64,000 nucleotides of DNA from an uncultured Gemmatimonadota bacterium (GTDB lineage Bacteria; Gemmatimonadota; Gemmatimonadetes; Gemmatimonadales; Gemmatimonadaceae). Position 1 is the stretch's first letter. Each line of letters begins with the position of its first letter. Positions 1 through 6,846 of this stretch are shown here, in pieces. The translations under genes were made by a program, and so were the position numbers. The notes below the pieces were generated by a model that was given only the letters and a program-made list of their open reading frames with translations, had not been told where the DNA came from and ran no database searches. The stretch is from positions 1 through 64,000 of the forward strand of contig CADEFN010000004.1 in the NCBI GenBank assembly GCA_902826615.1. The letters run 5' to 3'.

Positions 1-1010
1 AGTCGACGCCCTATGGAGGCCACCGCGGTCATCCACCGGCAGACGTGAGGTGCGCAGGCACTACCCCAAAAGAGCAAGGGCAGTCGGAGACCATGCCCGT
101 ATCAGTTCTGAGAGAAACTCCGCCTAACTCTGTATTGTGCTGCGTAGCGCGGGCAAGCACAACCAGACTACACAGCGAGCGCCTCCCACCCCACACCGCC
201 TATCACGGCGGTCCTCCCCCCGATAGAGCGCCAGCCCCGCTCCTTTCCTAAGCCCACGCCCCTGGAGAGCCGGCGTCCCAACCGCATGGCAGTCCATGGG
301 TTGCCCCACCTCACAGGGCCACCCACTCCCCAGATATCCCTGCGAGCGACGCGTCATATTCCGCTGCGGCCACCTCGACCAACGCCGCAGCAACGCCCGG
401 TCCCCTGCAGCCTATCCCGGTCCGAGCAGTGCTCGCACCACGCCGCAATATCCGGCTCGTCTCTCGGGTCCGCACCGACACCACCGGCAAACAGCCGACG
501 CCGCGCGCCGTGCTCAGCGCGAGGAGGCCCCCGGTCTTCGCCCCCGACCAGTGTGCGATTTTCGCCGGTGATTCCGAGCAACTTTCGCTGGTGTTGACGC
601 GTGCGTCGCGTGCGATGCGTCGCGCGCTCACAGACCTGCGCCGCACGTCTGACTCTCGACGCCGTCCATCGGCCGCTCGACCCGTGGCAAACGGTGCCGT
701 GCGCGACGGGCTCGTGACCGGACGGCTCGGCCCCGGCATGTGGCGGCCCGTTTCGAGCCCTGCTCTACAGAGGAGGACGGCACTAATGGCAGACCCGACG
801 CTCAGCCAGATGCTGCGGTGGCCGCGCACGGGTGATCGCCGGGCGCGCGGGCTGGACGTGGGACGACGCGCGGCAATCTGTTTCCATGTCGCGTGGTCAC
901 CGCACCGGTGCGCCCGGTTTGTGGCACGGCGTCGGCGGTTCTCGCAGAGATGTGCCTTGCTTCGGCCATTCCGCGCCTCGTTCGCCACCTAACGAGCCCT
1001 GTGCACAGGG

Positions 1011-1073
1011 CGGTGCAGCGTGCACTCATGGCTGTGCGGCGTGTACTCGTTGCTGTGCCGCCTGAATCACTGA
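1011..1073 (+). repeat. Degenerate 21-nt tandem repeat, cluster 1
   Basis: Three consecutive 21-nt units start at 1011, 1032 and 1053. Each begins with (C)(T/G)GTGC followed by a G/C triplet core and a TG. The same unit recurs at 1284-1388 and 1806-1910. In the plus frame that includes 1011 the units read as heptads beginning (A)VQRAL. Units differ at roughly a third of positions, so this is an old or selected array rather than a recent expansion. Confidence 0.55.
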
Positions 1074-1283
1074 CCGTCCTCGAGGCGCCGTCGACCGTGC
1101 AGCATGTCCCCGGGCCGGTGTGTTTGGTGTCGCATGCCAAGCGGGCGTGGGCCGTGGGTGGGGGGCGTGTCTCCCTGGCTGGGTGACACGCGCCGGTGAC
1201 GGCGGCAGCGGTGTCGGGAGCAGCACTGCGTGGCCCTGCCGACGCGCGGCGTGTGCGCTGGGCTTACCGGAGGGCACCGAACG

Positions 1284-1388
1284 CGGTGCATCGTGCACCC
1301 ACCGGCGTGCGGCGTATCGCATTGGCGGCGCGAGGGTTGCGCACTCCTGCGTGCCGTGTGCGCATGGCGGCGCCACGTGTGCCTGCGG
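1284..1388 (+). repeat. Degenerate 21-nt tandem repeat, cluster 2
   Basis: Five consecutive 21-nt units start at 1284, 1305, 1326, 1347 and 1368. They are more diverged than the units at 1806-1910, but the GTGC and GTG positions stay in register every 21 nt. A further similar unit precedes them at about 1241-1261. In one plus frame the units give loosely repeated heptads such as AVHRAPT and GVRRIAL, close in pattern to those of the other two clusters. Confidence 0.5.
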
Positions 1389-1805
1389 TCGCGCCTTCAT
1401 TACATAACGCCGGGTCTCGCGAGGGTAGGCGAAGCGCCATGCCAACCAGGGTGCGCGGGTGGGCCGCGGAGCGCGTCGGTGACATCGAGCCGCAGGCTCA
1501 CTCGCACGGTGAGGCGCTCGCGGAAATCACCTGGCAGTCCGAGATCACCAGGCCCTGAATTGCCAGCGCTGTTGCGTGTGCGGAGGGTGTCTCGCGATGC
1601 GTTGCGCGGGGTGCGCGCGCTCCGGAGTACTAAGCAGGGCGAGCCGAGCGACGTGGGGGTGTGGCGAGGTGGCTACACGAGAGAAACAGGTTACGCAGTC
1701 CCCGGGTGCAGTGGACTGGTGCCAGGGCGGGCTTTTCGGGGGCTGAGTGGCGTGAGACGGCACCGGAGTGGGGTTCTCAGGCGCCTGGGAGCGCTGTTTC
1801 ACTGG

Positions 1806-1910
1806 CTCTGCAGCGTGAACACACAATTGTGCAGCGTGAACACATGGCTATGCAGAGTGAACGCAAGGCTGTGCAGCGTGCGCTCGAGCCTGTGCAGCGC
1901 GCACCGCCGA
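1806..1910 (+). repeat. 21-nt tandem repeat, cluster 3 (best conserved)
   Basis: Five 21-nt units start at 1806, 1827, 1848, 1869 and 1890. The first two share the core TGCAGCGTGAACAC. The third reads TGCAGAGTGAACGC and the last two read TGTGCAGCGTGCGC and TGTGCAGCGCGCAC. In one plus frame this encodes the heptads VQREHM, MQSERK, VQRALE and VQRAPP. There is no separate spacer between units, which distinguishes it from a CRISPR array. Confidence 0.75.
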
Positions 1911-2030
1911 CCCGTTCGACGAGGCAGCCACGGAGGCGAAGTGCCGTTATGGCAGGGTGCCCCTTGAACCGGACCGACGGGGCATTGGCGCCCCCCGTGC
2001 GGGGGCCACCATCTAGCGCTCTCCAAGGGG

Positions 2031-2417
2031 CTACTTGGGGCAGAAGTGCTTGAGCGCCACGTCCCCAAACGATCCGGCGATTGTCGGCCCGTACCCCGGA
2101 ATCTGGTTGACCTTGTGCTGATACACCTTGCCGCTCTTCTCGTTGAAGTAGACCCAACTCTCCTTCACCGCGAAGGTTTTCGCCGAGCAGTTGAACATGG
2201 CATTCGCCTTTGAGGCCGTCAGCGAATCTTTCTGCCCGGGAATGGCCACCTTCTTTGCGTACACCACGCGCACCGACGCCGAGATGATGCCGTCCTTCCC
2301 GGTTTTTACCCCCCGCGCATTGACGTAGACGGGATTGCCGGTGCCGGTCTTGCCGATTTCCTGCCAAGCGCCGGCCTGCAGGGCGAGGGAGACGAGGAAG
2401 AGCTGAAGGGAGGGCAT
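2031..2417 (-). CDS. Exported surface-adhesin-E-like small protein
   Basis: A 128-residue protein with a short hydrophobic N-terminus ending near AGAWQ, consistent with Sec export. The mature part begins W-x-E-I-G and carries the layout of the surface-adhesin E / CNP1-like family: a 'vyvN' strand, a basic 'VYAKK' strand, two cysteines (in FNCSAK and the C-terminal FCPK) that could form a disulfide, and a 'YGPTIAGSFGDVALKHFC' tail resembling the family's ipP-S-...-C ending. Family members are small periplasmic or surface proteins of unclear function. The start ATG follows a GA-rich leader. It lies alone, 70 bases downstream of the oxidoreductase gene on the same strand. The family call is by pattern only. 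Confidence 0.65.
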   Translation of the reverse strand: MPSLQLFLVSLALQAGAWQEIGKTGTGNPVYVNARGVKTGKDGIISASVRVVYAKKVAIPGQKDSLTASKANAMFNCSAKTFAVKESWVYFNEKSGKVYQHKVNQIPGYGPTIAGSFGDVALKHFCPK

Positions 2418-2486
2418 CGGGAAGGGGCAGACGTGGACAGCAGACGAGTCGTGATGGTGCTTGTCGCCGATTAGTCGCGCAAGCGC

Positions 2487-3866
2487 CTAATCCAGGTAGT
2501 CGAAGACGTCATCCGGAGGGCGACGGGGAGCGGCTTGTTGCTGGGCGCGGGCCGCCTCGGCCTTCGTCTCTTCTTCCTCGTAGGTCGTGGTCGGCATCTT
2601 GAACGCTTCAGTGAGCGCCGGGTCTGTGGGTTTGCCAAGCACCCGCTGCGCGACGTACTCCCCGAAGACGGGTCCCTGCTTGAAGGCCTCGGCGTTCCCC
2701 CCACCAGCAATCCAGATGTTGCTGAACTCGGGGTGTTTGTCGATGATGAAGTTGCGCGAGACGGTGCTTTCGTAGTGACAGGCGCGCTGCTCGTTGATGG
2801 GTTGATCCTTGAGCAGCGGGAAACGCTCGGCCAGGAAGGTGCGTAACCGGGCCACGTTAGGCGCGCCCACCATCCGGTCACTCATGTCGGGATCACCGGC
2901 CTGCCCGCCGCCGATGCGCGTGCGGAAGCCGTGATTGTCCACCGGAAGCGCGGGCCAGCCCGTGACACCGGGAAAGTTGTGACTCGGCATGTCGGGCGCC
3001 TGAAAGCGATTGTCACCCACCGGCGTGGCGACGTAGAAGACATTCCCCATCGGACTACGCATCCGCGGCGCAAGGAGGTGCGAAAACACCTTCGGCAGCC
3101 AGGGGCCGCAGGCAAAGACAAACTGCCCGGCGCGCACAGTGTCACCATTCGACAGACGCAGATGGTCGATCTGCCCTTCCCCCTTCATGAGGGTCTGCAC
3201 GCGTTCGATCGTGAGTGTGCCCCCCATCTTCTGGAATCGGGCGGCCACCAGTTCACAGGAGCGACGCGCCCGGACCACGCCGGCACCGGGCTCATAGATG
3301 ATGGCGTTGATCCCCGCGAGATCGAACACCGGCCAGCGATAACGTGCCTCGTCGACCGAGATGGTTTCGTGGGGAATGTTGTTCTTCACCCACCATTCGC
3401 GCGTTTGGGTCAAGAATGGCTCCCAGGCCGCGCGTGTGATAAGGTCACCGGTCGTGAAGTAGACGTGTGCCCCCATCTCCTTCCAGAACACCTCGTCCCA
3501 CTCCTTCCACTTGGCGATGGCACGATATGCCCACTGCATCCATTGCTCCCCGTGCGGGCGGTCGCCGTACGACGTGCGGACCCCACGGGTCACGTCACCC
3601 GAGGTGGAGCGGGAGTTGCCCGGGCCGTAGGCATCGATGATCCGGACGCGGGCGCCCATCAGCTGCAGGTGATGGGCGGTCCAGCCGCCAATACATCCTG
3701 CGCCAACGACGACGATGTCCGGTGCATTGGTGCCCACCTGGGGTGGGCGGCGACGTGGTTGCGGCGCCTGCTCGATCGTCACGCCTAACGATGGCGTCGC
3801 CCCGGAGAGCAGGAGCCCGGTCTGGGCCCCTGCGGCCTTCAGGAAGTCACGCCGGTCAAGGCTCAC
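2487..3866 (-). CDS. Tat-exported FAD-dependent oxidoreductase (DAO/sarcosine oxidase type)
   Basis: 459 residues. The N-terminus MSLDRRDFLKAAG is a twin-arginine signal, so the folded flavoprotein is likely exported with FAD bound. Residues about 51-61 (VVVGAGCIGG) form the ADP-binding Rossmann loop, followed by an acidic residue ending strand 2. C-terminal 'IWIAGGGNAEAFKQGPVFGEYVAQ' is the second FAD-binding signature of the DAO fold. The GTG start overlaps the stop of the cytochrome c gene by 4 nt (GTGA, 3863-3866), so the two are translationally coupled. The cytochrome is the obvious electron acceptor. The substrate is unknown; DAO-fold enzymes oxidise amines or amino acids. The C-terminus is Glu/Ala-rich and may be disordered. 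Confidence 0.88.
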   Translation of the reverse strand: MSLDRRDFLKAAGAQTGLLLSGATPSLGVTIEQAPQPRRRPPQVGTNAPDIVVVGAGCIGGWTAHHLQLMGARVRIIDAYGPGNSRSTSGDVTRGVRTSYGDRPHGEQWMQWAYRAIAKWKEWDEVFWKEMGAHVYFTTGDLITRAAWEPFLTQTREWWVKNNIPHETISVDEARYRWPVFDLAGINAIIYEPGAGVVRARRSCELVAARFQKMGGTLTIERVQTLMKGEGQIDHLRLSNGDTVRAGQFVFACGPWLPKVFSHLLAPRMRSPMGNVFYVATPVGDNRFQAPDMPSHNFPGVTGWPALPVDNHGFRTRIGGGQAGDPDMSDRMVGAPNVARLRTFLAERFPLLKDQPINEQRACHYESTVSRNFIIDKHPEFSNIWIAGGGNAEAFKQGPVFGEYVAQRVLGKPTDPALTEAFKMPTTTYEEEETKAEAARAQQQAAPRRPPDDVFDYLD

Positions 3867-4300
3867 GACCTGGGCGGAATCGAGTCGATCAGCACCAGCT
3901 TGAGCGCCTCCGGGTCGGCGGGCAGCTCGGCCTCACCTTGCGGATATCCGTTGAGATTCAGGATATACGCCACAATGTCCACATACTCGTTGAGTGGCAG
4001 GTTGCCCGGATTGTCGTTCGGCATGGTGGTCCTGATGAGCTCCATCAGGTCGAAGACCGTTTGGCCTTTCCAAGCCTTCTCGAAGGCCTCACCTGAGTAC
4101 GCCTCGGCGCCATGGCACGACGCACACTGCGCGCGGTGACCGGCGCGCCCGCGGGCCACTTGTTCGGAGTTGAAGACACCCGCCATCGCGGAGCGCGTCG
4201 TGGGAGGGGCGGCCGTGGAATCCTGCTGGGCCAGCAAGGACTCACAGGTGAAGAGGCCAACAAGGAGAGCCGCTGTCAGCCGGATAATCGAACGGTTCAT
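3863..4300 (-). CDS. Exported mono-haem cytochrome c
   Basis: 145 residues from the ATG at 4300. The start is chosen because it opens a signal peptide (hydrophobic residues 5-23 ending in LAQQ). CASCH at residues 59-63 is the haem c attachment site, and Met93 in TTMPNDNPGNLP is the likely axial ligand. The 'EYVDIVAYILNLNGYP' helix is typical of class I cytochromes c attached to dehydrogenases. The stop overlaps the start of the Tat-exported flavoprotein by 4 nt, which suggests one electron-transfer unit in the periplasm. The next upstream minus-strand gene, the barrel ending at 4441, is about 140 bases away and may belong to the same transcript. Confidence 0.9.
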   Translation of the reverse strand: MNRSIIRLTAALLVGLFTCESLLAQQDSTAAPPTTRSAMAGVFNSEQVARGRAGHRAQCASCHGAEAYSGEAFEKAWKGQTVFDLMELIRTTMPNDNPGNLPLNEYVDIVAYILNLNGYPQGEAELPADPEALKLVLIDSIPPRS

Positions 4301-4440
4301 GAGGGAAGCAGGGGGGCAGGACGAACGCCCGGAGCGCTGGCTCCGGGCGCGTGAAATGTCCCTGATGTACACCGGAGAGTCCAGAGGGTTGGCGCTCTCT
4401 GGAGCGGTCCCGCCGAGCGGATTTCCGGGGATCGGGCGCT

Positions 4441-5916
4441 TCAACGGATGGGGATGGTGACCATGAAGCGATGCACCATCGAACGTCCCCCATCGAAGGT
4501 GAGAGGAGCGGCGGGCGCGGCAATGACACCGGGAGCCGCCGGGGCCGGCGCCGCAATGGAAACGTCGTCCCCCTGCCCAAACGGAAAACTCATGCACCGG
4601 GAGCCGGAAAGGCAGGTGAGGCGCACGTTGTACATGAACTCGATGTCACGTGCGCGATACCGGTAGCCCAGTGTGGGCGCCCATTCGATCCACGATTCAT
4701 CCTGCACTCGTGAGGTGCCCTGCACATTGTTGCGCTGCTGCAGGCGATAGTTGACGGTGCCAATGGCCAGACCGAACTGCAGTCCCGACACCACACTCGA
4801 GTCCTTCCTGTGCGCGTGCTCGCGGCCGATCCCGATGCGCATCTTGCTGTTGGCAAAACGAAAGGTGTTTTCCACGGTTCTTCCTCCGGCCCGTATCACG
4901 CCGCCCCCCACTCGCGCCGTATCACTGGCCGCGTCGGCCCAGGTGTCGGAGAAGATCGGCTCGTAGATGAAGTCGATCCCGAACGAGGTTGCCCCCTGCA
5001 CCTTTGCGAAACCCACACCGGCATTGAAGCTGTTGGTGAAACCGGGATCACGCGGAATGTTCATGAGCCGGTAGTTCGGGATCTTGGGATGTGAGATGCG
5101 ATTGGCGGTGGCCAGCCATCCCACCCGCCACCCCTCACGCCCAAAGGGACGGACGTACTCCGTGTGGAGACCCCAGATGTTCGTGCGGTCGGCATTGTGA
5201 TCCCACGTGGCAGACTGAGCCCCCCACAGCCGACGTGTGGAATCCCAGCCGAAAGTGGTGGTATGGACGTCATGCACCATCGACGTGCGATTGTGGACGA
5301 GCACCAGCTCGAAGACACGGTTCCCCGCCCACTCGCGTGTCAGCCCGAGGCGAAGGTCGGCCATCGAACCATCCTGCCGAATGGAGTCACTGCCGGCGTA
5401 GAGAAGATCCACACCATCCACCGCCCCCAGCCCGGCGAGGAACACCGAGGCGCCTAACGATACTCCGGAACCGAAACGCCGGGCGATCACCCCGGTGGCG
5501 TACTGATTGGTGGCGCTGCGCTGACTGAGCGGGGTGCCGAACGTGGTGTTGGCCCGGTTGAGCTGCTGCACTGCCACCGTGGCCGCCCCCGACCACGCCC
5601 CGCCGCTGAAGTAGCCGCCGAGTGGCACCGTCCGTCCCCCTCCTCGTTGTCCGGAGATGCTGTGGGCATAGGGGAGCGCAAAGAAGGCATTCTGCCGGTG
5701 CCGGGTCGCCTTGGCAGGATTCACAAAGGGATCGAGCAGGGTATCGTCGAGGGCGATCCAGAGCCCGGCCATCCCGGCCCGGCTCGACGGCAGCAGATCG
5801 AACTGGTCGGCCTGATGCACGGGCACGGTGCGTGGCGTGACAAGTTGCGCGCTGAGCGGCGTGCCTAACGCGATGCCGGCCAGGACGAGGACGAGGACGC
5901 GGACCGAGAGGGCCAT
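4441..5916 (-). CDS. Putative outer-membrane beta-barrel protein
   Basis: 491 residues from the ATG at 5916, which follows an AAGGGAG ribosome binding site and opens a signal peptide (hydrophobic core VLVLVLAGIALG, cleavage after LSA). The mature protein has repeated alternating hydrophobic/aromatic strands (for example 'GVIARRFGSGVSLGASVFLAG' and 'FQLGLAIGTVNYRLQQ'-like stretches), frequent Gly/Arg/Asn turns and a C-terminal strand ending MVTIPIR. This fits an integral outer-membrane barrel. There is no TonB box or plug domain. It lies upstream of the cytochrome/flavoprotein pair on the same strand and may form an export or uptake unit with them. No precise family was recognised; a porin-like role is inference. 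Confidence 0.65.
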   Translation of the reverse strand: MALSVRVLVLVLAGIALGTPLSAQLVTPRTVPVHQADQFDLLPSSRAGMAGLWIALDDTLLDPFVNPAKATRHRQNAFFALPYAHSISGQRGGGRTVPLGGYFSGGAWSGAATVAVQQLNRANTTFGTPLSQRSATNQYATGVIARRFGSGVSLGASVFLAGLGAVDGVDLLYAGSDSIRQDGSMADLRLGLTREWAGNRVFELVLVHNRTSMVHDVHTTTFGWDSTRRLWGAQSATWDHNADRTNIWGLHTEYVRPFGREGWRVGWLATANRISHPKIPNYRLMNIPRDPGFTNSFNAGVGFAKVQGATSFGIDFIYEPIFSDTWADAASDTARVGGGVIRAGGRTVENTFRFANSKMRIGIGREHAHRKDSSVVSGLQFGLAIGTVNYRLQQRNNVQGTSRVQDESWIEWAPTLGYRYRARDIEFMYNVRLTCLSGSRCMSFPFGQGDDVSIAAPAPAAPGVIAAPAAPLTFDGGRSMVHRFMVTIPIR

Positions 5917-6145
5917 GGGATCTCCCTTGCTGTATGGCTGTAGGTGGAGTGGTCTGTGGCAAGGGACCCACCGGTTCGTCAACCGGTCACCGGCCGCGAC
6001 CACAGTGACGGGATCGGTGGTGGCGGGGTCTCAGGCCGGGAAAGCGCCGAGGGGAACCCTCACCCTGATGACAAGCGGGGTGCCGCGCCGTTTATTCCAG
6101 CGGTCCGGTTTCGCGCTGTTCCCACGCCTAACGACTGGTCCGCGT

Positions 6146-6568
6146 ATGCGCTTCCTCCTCACCGCCGGCACCCTGTTTCTGGTCGGGTGTAGCGGCCGCA
6201 CTGCCACCACCGCCAGCACCACCGGGGGCGTTGCTGCGTCAGCCGTCACGGCTCCCGCGCCATCCCGTAATCCGGACGTCATCTCCGAAGCCGAAATCGC
6301 CCTCCAGCGTGATGTGGCGAACGCGTTCGACCTCATCCGCAGGATCCGTCCCAACTTTCTACGCGCCCAGGAGCGCACCAGTCTCCGCACCACCGCGGCG
6401 GCTGCCCTCGTCCGCCTCAACGGACAGCTCCTCGGAGAGATCTCCGAACTGCGGGGAATCGAAGTCTCCCGCATCAAGGAAATCCGCTTCTACTCCATTG
6501 TGCAGGCGGAGAGCCTGTTCAGCGGGGACCGAGGGCGCCCGGTCATCAACGTGACCACCAAGTCGTAG
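6146..6568 (+). CDS. Small lipoprotein with plug-like C-terminus
   Basis: 140 residues from the ATG at 6146. The N-terminus MRFLLTAGTLFLVGC is a lipobox-type signal with Cys15 as the lipidated residue. A Thr/Ala-rich linker follows. The last ~40 residues (RGIEVSRIKEIRFYSIVQAE...PVINVTTKS) resemble the strand pattern of the plug domain of TonB-dependent receptors, where 'I..I.VLrG..A..YG......GVIiITTK' is typical. No barrel follows, so this is a free-standing lipidated plug-like domain. The gene is divergent from the beta-barrel gene that starts at 5916. The heptamer CCTAACG lies 13 bases before the start. Function unknown. Confidence 0.75.
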   Translation: MRFLLTAGTLFLVGCSGRTATTASTTGGVAASAVTAPAPSRNPDVISEAEIALQRDVANAFDLIRRIRPNFLRAQERTSLRTTAAAALVRLNGQLLGEISELRGIEVSRIKEIRFYSIVQAESLFSGDRGRPVINVTTKS

Positions 6569-6590
6569 CGCCGGGGGGGGCCGCGGCGCT
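6567..6590 (+). terminator. GC hairpin after lipoprotein gene
   Basis: AGCGCCG (6567-6573) pairs perfectly with CGGCGCT (6584-6590) across a 10-base loop. The left arm overlaps the stop codon. No U-tract follows, so termination efficiency is doubtful. Confidence 0.4.
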
Positions 6591-6642
6591 AGACTTCGGG
6601 CGTGTGCGTGAACCACTGCCGCAAACCAGCACCCCGCGACTC

Positions 6643-6816
6643 ATGAACGAGAAGCAGCTTCAGGCGCTCATCAAGAAGATGGAGCGCACCGCCAAGCCGA
6701 AGGGCAAGCCCACGCGGTGGGCCGATCCCACACTGTCGGCCACACAGCGTGACGACGAGGCCAAGGCCGAGGAGGCCACTACGATGTTCAAGGAAATGAA
6801 ACGCCGCGAGTTCTGA
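6643..6816 (+). CDS. Small charged protein of unknown function
   Basis: 57 residues starting MNEKQLQALIKKMERT, very rich in Lys and Glu, with no membrane segment. It probably forms two amphipathic helices joined by the 'KGKPTRWADPTLS' linker. An in-frame GTG at 6604 would add 13 residues with no better leader. It is considered real because the composition (Lys-rich in a Lys-poor genome) is unlike shadow frames and because the stop codon sits inside a strong intrinsic terminator. No function can be assigned. Confidence 0.6.
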   Translation: MNEKQLQALIKKMERTAKPKGKPTRWADPTLSATQRDDEAKAEEATTMFKEMKRREF

Positions 6817-6829
6817 TCGCGGCGTTTTT
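6801..6829 (+). terminator. Intrinsic terminator overlapping a coding end
   Basis: ACGCCGCGA (6801-6809) pairs with TCGCGGCGT (6817-6825), with a 7-base loop that contains the TGA stop of the preceding small gene. The run TTTTT at 6825-6829 follows. The 5' arm is the last codons of the gene, so translation to the stop would cover the hairpin. Confidence 0.85.
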
Positions 6830-6846
6830 CATACGCTGACGAACGG

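Larger units (their letters stand above)
1..2030. other. Gene-poor 2-kb region
   Basis: No open frame in this stretch has a recognisable domain, a plausible ribosome binding site, a signal peptide or a family-like composition on either strand. The short frames present are rich in Arg, Ala, Pro and Thr, as expected from translating high-GC non-coding DNA. The first 450 bases are strikingly C-rich. From about 590 to 1910 the sequence shows a recurring 21-nt periodicity, listed separately as repeats. No rRNA, tRNA, RNase P or tmRNA signature was seen. It could be a decayed gene, a structured RNA locus or a repeat-expansion region; the sequence alone does not decide. Confidence 0.6.

Noticed and set aside
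311-988. Overlapping open frames on both strands in the first kilobase
   Set aside because: Mutually overlapping, Arg/Ser/Pro-rich and without motifs; no frame is more gene-like than the others.
1806-1910. CRISPR array
   Set aside because: The units are contiguous with no unique spacers, the repeat is only 21 bases and diverges between copies, and no cas gene is present.
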